DNA of 64,000 nucleotides from Blastocladiella emersonii ATCC 22665 (Eukaryota; Blastocladiomycota; Blastocladiomycetes; Blastocladiales; Blastocladiaceae): NCBI GenBank assembly GCA_025594325.1, contig JANHCV010000005.1, positions 1,763,501 to 1,827,500 of the forward strand, read 5' to 3'. Below the pieces are notes generated by a model. That model was given only the letters and a program-made list of their open reading frames with translations, ran no database searches and was not told the origin of the DNA. The translations under genes and the position numbers were made by a program. Positions 33,433 through 44,570 of the stretch are shown here, in pieces (the stretch's first letter is position 1; every line of letters starts with the position of its first letter).

Positions 33433-36400
33433 ATGTCCCTCCACGACGCCATTGCCGACCTGGTCAGCACGCGCCAGCGGTCGCGCCACAACGGCTACGA
33501 GTACCTGGCCTCGGTGCTTGCCGAGGACGAGGTCGCCGTGACCGTGCGCGGCCTCGTCCACGACCCGCAGCTCGGCACCAGCCTGGTCCGCGCCCTCGTC
33601 AAGGCCAACACGGTCGAGCGCAACGACCTGATCACCAAGCAGGCCAAGCAGGCCGCCGCGGGCAAGGCCGAGAGCGTCGCCGCCGTCACCAAGCTGCGCA
33701 ACTTTGCCCGCCTGTTCCACGTCCTCGTCGACCGCCTCATCGCCTACGTCGACGGCGGGCCCACCCTCGACGCCGACTCGCAGTCCGTCTTCGGGTCGCA
33801 GTCCATGTCCGCGTCGTCGCTCTCGCCGTCGCAGCCCGACTCGCAGGGCCGGTCCCGCGCCGCCGCGTCCGCCGCCGCCAAGTCGGTCGACCGCGAAAAG
33901 GTCGTGTCCATGTTCGTCAAGACCATTGCGCGCGAGGTCGTCGTGCACATCTGCGACTCGCTCGAGCACAAGACGGGCCTGTTCCCGCCCTACGCGACGC
34001 ACTACTCGCATTTGCTCGCCCGCATCGCCGCGTCCTCCGAGGTCCGCGGCAACGTCACCCCGGACAACGTGCGCCGCGTCCTGCGCCTGTGCATGCGCCA
34101 GCTGCAGCCCGTCGGCCCCGACGGCGAGTCGCCCGGCACCGGCACCGCCGACGGCGACGCGGATGCTTCGGCGGCGACGCCGCTCGCGCGCCGCGTCACC
34201 CACACCCACCCGCAGGAGAACGAGCTCGCGCGCGCGTTTGCGCGGTTCTTGACGTCCCCGCCCGCGCCGTTCCTCGACGAGTGGGGCCTGTACGCCGGCT
34301 TCTTCCACGTCTATTTCGCCAACATGTCACCCGCGTCCGCCGGCCCCGCCATGCTCCTGTCGGGCCTCAACTTCATCCTGCTGCGCACCATCAACTCGGC
34401 GTCCGAGACCGTCTACCCGTTCCTCGTCGCCGTCGCCCCGCACCTCGCACGGTACTGGAGCGCGAAACCCATGCCCGCCGCCCTCACCCGCGAGCTCGCC
34501 GTCTTCTTCCGCATCACCTTCTGGACCGCGCTCGGCGAGTCGACCGACCCCGAGCGCACCCAGGACCCCGTTCGTGATTTGGGACCGGCGCTCACCGTCC
34601 TGTGGACGCGGCTCACGTCCGACCTGCGCCGCGGGCTCGCGGGCAACTGGGTCCCGCTCAAGAGTTCGGCGGTTGCGCTGCAGTGGCCCACGGCCGCCCC
34701 GCCGGGTGAACCGACATTCTCGCCCATCCTCCCGTGGCCCGTGCGCGTCCGCGACGAGGCTATGATGGCGACCCGGGACCGCCCGTTCGCCGCATGGTCC
34801 ACGTTGTGTTTCGCGTCCGAAGTCCTCCTCCGCACCAACATGCTGCCCGCCGCCTCGGTCGCCGCCATCTCGACGCTGCCCGTTGAGACCATCACCCAGG
34901 CCGCGCCCAAGCGGCTGCGCCGGTTGAGTCCCCTCGAAGAACTACTCAACGTACGTTCGCTCTTCTCACTTGATACCATGCGTCTAACCCACAGTGCCCC
35001 GAATAGGACGACGGCGTGCAGGCCAAAGACCTCGAGTTCTGCCAGGTCTACGCGGCGCAGCTCGTCTTCTTCGCGTCGATGCGGTACCGCGACGCGTGGT
35101 CGGCGCAGGACATGATCGCCATCCTGTCGGCGCTCGGCAAGCAGCTGCAGGCTACGAGCCACGAGGTCTTCTTCTGGGCGTGCGTGGCGCTCGCCGCCGT
35201 CGTGCGCCAGACCAACTGCCTCGCCATGCGCGCAGACGACCCCGCCGCCGCCGCCGAGCGCACGCAGTGGGTCCAGATCACGGGCACCGTGGTCCGCCGG
35301 CTCGCCTCGCAGGTGTGCGCGCCCGCGTTCCACCTGCTGCTCGCCATGGAGCTCGCGGGGATCACCGCGGCGCCGAGCATCGCCGCCGAGCTCGACGCCA
35401 TCGTCCCCGGCCCGCTCGCCCTGTTCTCGACGCAGGGCGCGGTCCCGACCGGCCCGCTGCTCCGGTACGCCGTGCACATGGCGACGACCAACCGCCCGAG
35501 CTGGGCGTCCGTCGACTGGACGCCCGCCGCGCACGCGTGGCTGTTCGCCGACCGCGCGGCCCTCGACGCGGCGGCGACAGACGACCCGGATGCCGTCGGC
35601 GCGTTCCTCGCGGCGATCGGCGGCGACTCGGCTGGCGCGTACGACCTCGCGCGCGACGTCACATTCCCGACCGCGTGTGCGTCTGACGAGGTCATCTTCG
35701 AGCATGAATTTGTCACGTTCCACGCCGTCGGACGCGCGCTGTTCGAGGGCGAGCTGATTGAGCCGCGGCCGTCAAAAAAGGAGGTCGCGTATCGTGCAGC
35801 GTCCACGGCGACGACCAAACCCAACTTCATCCTCGCCGCGACCGTCATGGGCATGCTCGACGCGTTTGCCGGCGTCATGGCCGGCCCCGCCACTTCCGCG
35901 GGGCACGTCCGCGTCGCCGCGCACCTGCTCGACCTAGCACAGCGGTCCGGCGTCGTCCCGCCCGGCGCGCTCGAGTCGCACGTGCTCCTCGACGCCGCCA
36001 AGACCATTGCTCGCGCGCTGTTCGGCGAGACCGCGCCGCTGCCCGCGGGCAGCGACGACGAGGCGCACCGCGCCCTCGCTGTGAAACTGCACCAGCTCGC
36101 GCGCCTCGTCGGCGTCACCGGGTACCTCGCCGAACACTACCTCGGGTTCGGCGCCGTCGTCGCCACCGACCTCGCGCCGATCCGCGCCCCGCCCGTCATG
36201 TTCTCGTCGTCCATGTGCACGTCCATGGTCGACGTCGCGATCCGCGTGCGCGAGGTGATCCTCGCCGGCCGCGAATACGACGGCTCGGCGGCGACGATGA
36301 CACGCTCCGGGTCCGCGCGCGCGCCGGCCGTCCTAACCACGGCGCTGTGGAACGTGGCCGACGACGAGTTCCCCGCGGCCGGCGTGACGGTCGCCGCGCT

Positions 36401-39400
36401 CGTGTTCCGCGCCACGCTGGTCCAGGCGTCGCGCAGCGCGTACTTTTCGATCGAGGAATCCGCGCTCGGGCCCGCGCTGCTGCTCGATATCAGCAAGCTG
36501 ATGATGCTCGCGAACCCGGCGCTGTCCGTGTACACGCGGTACGCGACGGAGGACGCGCCGCACCTCGTGAAAGCCGCCAGCGCGGTCCCGCTCCTCGACG
36601 CGGCCTTCTCGCAGCTCCTCCTGCACCAGCGCAACCCCGTGCCGAGCCTCGCGTGCCTCGAGGCCATCACCGTCATCGCGCCCGCGCTCGCCGCGCACCT
36701 CGTCGACCCCGACGGGACGTTCGGCGAGGTCGTCGACTACTGCGTCCGCCGCTGCGCCCGCGTGTTTGTGACGCCGCGGTACAAGATCGCCGCGCTCCGC
36801 CTGTTCCACGCGGCCATCACGATGCCGCAGCTGTTGGGGGATATCGTCGAGCCCGAAAAGGTCCTCAAGGCGGTCCAGGACCTCGCCCGCGACTCGCTCG
36901 CGACCGTCCAGCTCGCTGTGATCGCGGACCTCCCGCGGTTCCTCGACCTCGCGACCACACGGGCCCTCGTGCGCACTTTCGTCGAGACGCTCGCGCCCAA
37001 GGGCATCTACGTCGAGAGACCGATCAAGGTCAAGGCTGAGGTCGGCGAGGAGGTGGACGAGCTCGAGGAGGTGGACGAGCTGGCGACGCAGCAGCAGCAG
37101 GTCAAGCCGCCGTCGCTGCAGCCGCCCGCAGCCGACCAGTCCCCGCAGCCGTTCGAGGCGGACGTGATCGCGCTCCTGTTCCTCGCGCAGCTCGCCATCA
37201 AGTGCGAGTACCTGCGCGTCGAGGCGCTGGCCGACCTCGTCGACCGGCTGCGCCGCGACGCGCTCGCCATGTACGCCGACTCGACCATGGCCATGATCGC
37301 GCGCCACACGGACAAGTCGGTCGCCGACTTCCTCGCCGACTACGTCCCCGCGGTCCTGTACCTGCAGACCGAGCGCGGCGCCGGGATCACGGACCCCGGA
37401 TTCCCCTTTGCGGCGCTCACGCAGTGCGCGACCCGCGAGGAGTACCTCGCCGCGTACACCAACGAGATCGTGTTCGCCCTCCTCATGCACTGCCGGTTTG
37501 ACGCGTTCGCGCACCTCGCGCAGGAGCTCCGCGCGCCGCCGCTCAAATTCCTCGCGCGCAACTTCACCGCCGTGTTCGCAGCCGCCATCCCGCTCTACTA
37601 CACGGGCGTCGCCGAGGACGCGGTGCGCGCGCAGCAGATCGTCGACTACCTGACCCGGTCGATCCACAAGGAGACGTTCCGCGAGCTGTACATGCACGGG
37701 CTCGACGACATGGCGGCGTACCTCCTGCTGCGCATCGCCGACACCGAGCACGACCCGGGCGCGCTGTTCCAGGGCATCGCCAATATCATGCTGACCAAGG
37801 AGGAGGAGGCGCGCGGGTGCGACCCGATCCCGGAAATGGGCCGCCTGTACGCGACGGCGCTCGGGCTCACGCCCATCAACGGCATCGAAGGCGGACCGTT
37901 CCCCCCATTCACGCGCACTTGTCTCCACGCCAAGGACCTCCCCGTGTACCCGACGGCGCAGTCGCTCAGCGCGCTGCAGCACCTGGCCGCGCAAAAGTGC
38001 GACCCGAACGCGACGGAGCCGCGGGATATCAAGAAGGACGGGCCATGGATGAGTATCATGGGCATCGTCGACGCTGGCATCACGCTTAGCGTGCTGCGCA
38101 ACGCCTTCACCGCGCTCACCGCGTGCTACTCGGTCGTCCACGAGCAGCACCACTGGCTGCACGTCATCCGCGTCCTGCTCTCGCTCATCCCCGACGACGT
38201 GTTCGAGACCCCGCTCGTCTTCGCCACCATCACCGCCGGCGCCCTCGTCGTCGCGCGCCGGTCCACGGTCTCGGCCGACGACGCCCTGCACCTCATCAAC
38301 ACCGCCGCCCAGGTGTTTGACCCCGAACACAGCACCGCCAACGCCGCGATCGTCGCGCAGATCGTGCTCCCGAAGCTCGCCGACGTGGTCGTCGGGCGGC
38401 CCGATCTCGCCGACGTCGCGGCCGGCCTCATCACGAGCCTCCTGCACATGTTCGCCGGCAAGACCGCGCCCGTCGACCTGCTCGTCCCGTTCAAGGACCA
38501 CCCGAAACTCGCGGCGCACGAGCACATGCGCCGCCAGCTGCAGGCCAGCCGGGGCGTCCTCGTCACGCCCGACCTGCTCATCTCGTACCTCGCCGTCGAC
38601 CCGACGCGCGACGCGCTCAAGACCAGCCTCGACCACATGCTCCGCGACATGTGGCTCCACTCGCGCGTGTACCCGGGCGCGCACGCCGCGCACGCGACCG
38701 CGCTGCTCATCGACACGGCGGGGGCGATGCCCGCCGGGCTGTCGGCCGCGGACGTGACGCTCATTGGGAATCAGTTCCCGGCGCTCCTCGTGCACAGCGC
38801 GCGGTCGTCCGCGTCCTCGCTGCCGCTGGGCGATGCGCGCGACCCGAGCCTTGCGAAACTGCAGCCGTGCGCCCGCGCGGTCCGCCGCGCCCTGCACGCG
38901 CTCGCCGGCGACGTGATGCACCTCGTCCGCGAGCTCGATTCGATCAAGGGCCTGCTCGAGCTCGGCCGCATCATGGCCAAGATCCCCGGGTCCGAGGTCG
39001 TGCCCTTCACGGGGTCGAAGCTCATCCAGGAGTTTTTCGCGATTGCCAACGGGCCCGCCAAGGTCACGGCCGAGACCAAGAAGGGCGCCGCCAAGGCGGC
39101 CCTGCCCGCGTCGCTCACGGACGCGGCGCAGTGGAGCTCGGCCGGGTGCGAGTCGCTCGACGTGTGGCTCGCGGCGCGGGTTCCCGCGCTCGCCGCGCAC
39201 CAGCGCGCGCCCTTTTTCCAGTCGGCCACGCGCCTGTTCGCCGCCAGCACGCATCTCGCCGTCAAGGTGTTCCCGTACCTCGTCGAGTCGTTTGTCGCGT
39301 CGGGCACCGACCAGTGCGCGGCCACCGCCGCCGCGCTCTCGGCCGTGTTCCGCAACGCGGACAACGAGCGCGTCGACGTCCTGCACCTCTGCATCGACGC

Positions 39401-42400
39401 CGTCAACCACGTGCGCGCCGAGTTCCAGGCGACCCAGGACCCGACGCTCGACCTCGACATCGAGCCGCTCCCCGCCGCGCACGCCGCGCGCCGGTGCGGC
39501 CGCACGTTCGACGCCCTGTACTTTGCCGAGCGCGCGCTGTCCGCGCTGCACGCCGAGGGCGCCGCGGACCCCGCCGTCAACGCGCTGCTCGTCGACCTGC
39601 ACAAGGATCTCGAGGATCCCGACGGGTTCGCGGGCGTCAACCGCGGCACCGGGTTCACGGACCTCCTCGCCGCGTACGAGCAGGCCGGCGACTGGGGCAT
39701 GGTCCTCGACGCGTGCGAGACCGAGATGGCCGTCGCCCCGCGCGGCGCGCCGCGCACCGACCTTTACCGCCGCTGCATGGCCGCCATGGATAAGCTCGGG
39801 TTCCACCGCCTCCTCGCCGACGTGCACGCCTCGTCCTCGTCCTCGTCCTCGGGTGCGCAGACGCAGTCGCTCACGGGCGTCGCTGAGGACCAGTACCACG
39901 CGCTGTGGCGCGACCAGCGGTGGGACCTTGCTGCCGCGCCCGACGGCAAGCTCGGGTTCCACGGGCACGTGTTCGAGGTCGGCAAGGCGCTCGGCGCCGG
40001 CCGCATCGACGCCGCCGCGCAGTGGGTGCAGTCCGGCACGCTCGCGGTCGCCTCGAGTCTCGCGGCCCGCGCGGGCGCCGCGGCGCGCCTCCTCGCGACC
40101 GCGCCCAAGCAGGACGTCCTGTTCCAGGCGCACGTCATGGCCAAGCTGCCCGCCGTCGTCCAGCACATCGCGCACCTCGCTCACCAGCCGCCGCTGCAGC
40201 AGCCCGCGGACGGCGAGCAGCACCAGCTGCCGTCGGCCGACGTGATCTGGCCCGTCGACCTCGCCACGATGCAGGACCACCTCGCCTTTGACAAACTCGA
40301 CATGCTGCTCGGGATCCGCGCGACCGTGTTCACTGCCGCGCGGCTGCCCGCGTCCATCACGCTGCCGGCGCTGCTCGACCACGCGACCGTGGCGCGCGGC
40401 GCGCGCCAGTTCCACGTGGCGGCCACGGCGCTCGCGCACGCGCGGTCGCTTGCAACGGCTGACGCGGACCGGTGGACGGTCGCGACGAACACGGCGAAAC
40501 TGCACTGGCTGCGCGGCAACGAGCGCGCGGCGCTCGGGATCCTGGACGCGGTGGTCGCCGAGACGTCGCCCGGCCCGCCGCCGCACGTCGCGGCGAAGCT
40601 GCTCAAGCGCGCGGGCAAGTGGCGCGCCGCGACGAAATCGCTCCCCGCGGACGTGCTGCTGCGCGACTACTTCGAGCGCGCGGCCGAGCTCGACCAGTCC
40701 AACGCCGGGATCCGGTACACGCTGGCGCGGTTCGCGCACGACCAGTTCCTCGCGATGCAGGCGTCGGAGCTCGTGCAGCGGCACCGGGTGCAGCGGCAGG
40801 CCAAGCAGCGCGACCTCGAGCTGGTCAAGCTGTCGCTGACGGCGATGGGCGAGCCGCGCACCACGAACCAGGTCACCGAGTGGAAGCGGCTCGAGATCAC
40901 GCGCAAGCGGCTGCGGATCCAGATCGCGCACGACGACGAGGTGATCGGGCAGCACGCGCAGCTCGAGTCGCAGTGCGTCCGCCGCGCCATCGAGAACTAC
41001 CTCGCGGCACTCGCGCTCGGCGATAACGCCAAGCACGACATGGCCGTGTACGCGGCGTGCTCGCTGTGGCTCGCGCACCCGACCGACGCGAGTGTCACGG
41101 AGGCGTTCGAAAAGGCGGAGAAGGACGTGCCCGCGCGCAAGTTCCTGGCCATGGTCACGCAGCTCACGGCGCGGCTCGGGTCCCGCAGCGACCTGGTCGC
41201 GTTCCAGCGCACGCTCATCACGCTCGTCTACCGCATGCTCGAGTCCCACCCGCACCACGTCATGTACCCGCTCATCGCGCTGTCTAACGGGAACGTGATC
41301 GGGTACGAGGGCAGGGGGTTCAAGTACGAGGCCAAGCACGACGACTTCACCGCGGTGCGCATGAGTACCGTCAGGGAAATCATGACGTCGTTCCAGACCA
41401 AGGCGCCCGAGCTCATTGCGCAGTACTACCGCCTCGCCACCGCGTACATCCAGATCTCGTACCGCAAGCACCAGGGCAGCTCGACCGGCACGTTCAAGCT
41501 CCCGCAGTCGACGCTGATCCACGAGATCAAGGACCTGACCGAGGTGCCCGTCACCACGGTCGCGGTGCCGTCGACCAAGCCCGGGATCGGCGTCCCCGAC
41601 GGCGTGCCGTTCGTCCGCGGGTTCGTGCCCGAGTACAAGGTGGTGGGCGGGGTCAACCTGCCCAAGGTGCTCAAGTGCGTCGGCAACGACGGGCGCGAGT
41701 ACGTGCAGCTGGTCAAGGGCAACGACGACCTGCGGCAGGACGCAACGCTGATGCAGGTGTTTGGCGTGGTCGACCGGCTGCTCGCGAAACACGCGCCGAC
41801 GCGGCGCCGGCTGCTCGGCGTCCGCACTTACCGCGTGGTCCCGCTCGCGCCCAAGGCCGGCCTTCTCGAGTGGGTCGCGCACACGTGCCCGCTCGGCAAC
41901 ATCCTGACCGACCTCCACGCGCAGCACACGGACGGCCGGCGTGACCAGTGGACCGCCATCAACTGCCGCCAGGCCATGCAGCGCGCGCAGGACCAGCCCG
42001 GCGCGACGGCGAAAACCAAGGCCGACTTTTTCACCACCCAGATCCTGCCGCGGTTCCGGCCCGTGTTCCACAAGTGGTTCGAGGCCCAGCCATCGGCCGA
42101 GGCGTGGTACCGCAAGCGGCTCGCGTTTGCGCGGTCGTGCGCCGCGTCGTCGATTGCCGGGTACGTGGTCGGGCTCGGCGACCGCCACTCGCAGAATATC
42201 CTCGTTGACGAGGCTAGCGGCGAGGTGATCCACATTGACCTGGTACGTGCTCTCATTCCTCGCGTGACCACGCAATCACTAACCCGTTCACGTCTAGGGC
42301 ATCGCCTTCGACGGCGGCACGTACCTCCCAGTGCCGGAACTCGTGCCGTTCCGGCTGACGCAGGAGCTTCGGGACGGGCTGGGCCCCGCGGGCGGCGGCG

Positions 42401-42816
42401 GGCGCGGCGAGGACGGCGTGTTCCGCCGTTGCTGCGAGGAGACGCTGGCGGTGCTGCAGGCCGAGGCGCACGTCATCATGACAATCCTCGAGGTGTTCCG
42501 GCACGACCCGCTGCACTCGTGGGCCGCCGATGCGGCGCGACTCGCCAAGGCGCAGCGCGAACACGGCGCGCCCGCCGCGGGCGAGGACAGCGACGGGGAC
42601 GAGGCCGTGGCGGTGGGCGCGCCGAGTGCAAGCGAGGGCGGCAGCGAGGAGGCGGACAAGTCGAACCGCGAGGCGGAGCGCGCGCTGCTGGGCGTCCGCC
42701 GCCGGCTCGCGGCGCAGGGCGTCAGCGTCGCGTGCCACGTCAACGAGCTCATCATGCAGGCGACGAATCCCGAGAACCTCGCGGGCATGTTTGTCGGGTG
42801 GCAGCCGTGGCTCTGA
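33433..42816 (+). CDS. TEL1: ATM/Tel1 phosphatidylinositol-3-kinase-like checkpoint kinase, 3090 aa
   Basis: Exons 33433-34950, 35007-42242 and 42298-42816; each is a multiple of three. Tel1/ATM senses double-strand breaks and short telomeres in the nucleus with the MRN complex. The N-terminus (residues ~5-30, AIADLVSTRQRSRHNGYEYL) fits the TAN motif specific to this branch. HEAT-like helices fill most of the protein and the FAT region is near 2000-2440. The kinase begins VGGVNLPKVLKCVG (~2717), with QLVKGNDDLRQDATL, catalytic loop GLGDRHSQNIL (~2895) and HIDLGIAFDGG. VPFRLT and GVFRRCCEETL are ATM-like rather than ATR-like. The FATC end is VNELIMQATNPENLAGMFVG. Intron 2 falls inside the D-L-G metal-binding motif. 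The human protein has a similar length. The gene looks intact. Confidence 0.93.
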
Positions 42817-42918
42817 ACCGGTGTGGACGGATCAGTTTTGAAAATATATATCACGCAAGATGGATTGGTTGGATGTATTTCTATGTGCTAAATGGTGTGC
42901 ATGCGAGGGAGGGAAGGA

Positions 42919-44194
42919 TCAGACGCCGAGCCGCGTGTACGACGCGGCAGCAGGCGCCGTCATCATGGCCGAGGTCGCGGCGGTGACACGGCCACGGCGG
43001 CCGACGTTGCTGCGCCACCACGCGCCGAGCCCGCGGAGCGACCACCGCGGCGGCGCCACGTCGCTGAGCATCGACGACGCGGCCGCAATATCCACCACGA
43101 CCGACGATGCGGCGCCCGCGCCCGCGGGCACCGCGGACGGCCGCGCAAAGTGCCAGTCGTGAATGCCGACGCATAGCGGGCTGCCGAAGCTGGCCGACAG
43201 CTCGGCCTCGGACATGGCGGACGAGATGACGGAGGCCGAGGTCGGCATGCGCGAGCGCGGGCCCGTGCGCGAGATGAGCGGCGGGAGCGGGTAGTGCTGG
43301 TGGTTGTGGTGGAAGGTCTGGTACATCGCGCCGGTGCCGCCGGCGGAGGAGGGCGGCGGCGGGTGCAGAAAGTCGGACATGGAGCGGCGCTTTGGGCGCT
43401 GAACGAGCGGCGGCGCGTCTGGGATGTCGGCGGCGGCGGCGGCAGCGTGCGCGGGCGAGGAGAAGAGGTACGGCGTGGATGCAGTGCGGGCGGCGCGGTT
43501 CGAGAAGGCGGCTATGGGCGAGGAAGAGTCAGTCGGCGCCTCAACGAGAAGGGTGGCGAAAAAGCGCGTACAGTTCATGCCGAACGCGGCGTGTGCGGGC
43601 GCCGTCGGATGGCGAGACCGCGGGACCGCCGACGGGAGCGCGGGGAGGCACGGCACTGGCGCGGGCCGCGGCGGCCGTGTACCGGAGACCTTGCGCGAGG
43701 CAAAGGCGCGCAGCATTTCCTGGTCGGGGAGCTGGACGAGAGCGACGTCCCACTCGCCGACGCTGCGGTGGAGGCCCTTCCAGCACACCTCGCCAGTCAA
43801 AAACTCGGCGAGGCCGCGGTGCTCGACGTTGCGGCGGACGAGGACCGAGAGCAGGTTGTAGGCGGCGAACCAGGCGACGAGCAGCAGGCCGATCACGGTG
43901 CGGTAGTTGGTGACGGACTGGAACAGCGCGACGACCGCGGCGCCCGCCGACGGCACGCCGAACAGCGGGGCCGAGGCGGCGGCCACGACTGTCAGCAGCA
44001 CGAGGACCGTGGGCGCCACGAGCGCGGTGATCTTGAGGACGAGGACCGCGTCGTCGCCGTGGTCTGCTACGCCGCCGTAAAATCAGCGGTCTGATCAAGA
44101 TGCGGGTCGCGTGGGGAGGGCACGCACCCGAGTGGAAGTCGATGGTGCCGAGGGCAATGTTGCTGAGCCGCGTGAGCTCGTAGTAGACGTGCAT
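42919..44194 (-). CDS. Membrane protein of unknown function, 404 aa
   Basis: Two exons: 44194-44128 and 44066-42919, with a 61-nt intron (GTGCGT ... GCGTAG) in phase 1. It begins MHVYYELTRLSNIALGTIDF. Two or three hydrophobic segments follow in the first 110 residues (ITALVAPTVLVLLTVVAA and TVIGLLLVAWFAAYNLLSVL). A soluble patch, VCWKGLHRSVGEWDVALVQL, comes next, then a long Pro/Ser/Ala-rich tail with a His-rich stretch (YQTFHHNHQHYPLP). I do not recognise the family; an endomembrane or nuclear-envelope protein is a guess. Its 3' end lies 102 bp from the end of ATM/TEL1, facing it, and its start shares a promoter region with the kinase at 44,571. Confidence 0.65.
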
Positions 44195-44570
44195 GGTTGG
44201 TGCTCGAGCAGGGGCGGTTACTGGGTGATGGTGTGGTGGGCCGCGCAGAGTGCAGTTGCCGGCGCCGGGAGCGAGCAGTGCATGAAAGCTTCGTAGCAAG
44301 TGCGAACTAGATCGGGGTCGAAGGAGAGAAGGCGAGCGGCGAGCGGGCGGAAGGCGAAGCGAAAGTGTCTCCGCGCCGAACACGCGTGAGAGCGCGGCAA
44401 CGCGTCTGTCACGTGCGCGGCGGGAGACGCGTGCCGATCGCGCCTCGGTCTCGCGGTCATCTCGCGCCGCGCACCTTCCTCGCCCGTCGCAGATCGCGCG
44501 CGCTCTCCCCATCTCTGCTAATTGTTAGCCCTAGCAGCATCGCGATACCCCCGCACTGCCCCGCGCGACG
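44195..44570. promoter_or_regulatory. Divergent promoter region (membrane protein / RCK2-like kinase)
   Basis: 376 bp between two ATGs. It contains CAACGCGTCTGTCACGTGCG and GGGAGACGCGTGCCG at about 44,399-44,434, pairing ACGCGT with a CACGTG box. Confidence 0.5.

Noticed and set aside
36333-42275. A 1980-codon open frame on the minus strand opposite ATM/TEL1
   Set aside because: It is Arg/Val/Glu/His-rich mirror text of a GC-rich gene with C/G-ending codons. ATM/TEL1 on the plus strand has full domain structure, so the antisense frame is a composition artefact.
33433-42816. ATR/Mec1 or TOR instead of ATM/Tel1
   Set aside because: The TAN-like N-terminus, GVFRRCCEETL after VPFRLT, and the FATC ending NLAGMFVGWQPWL fit ATM/Tel1. 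There is no FRB domain as in TOR.
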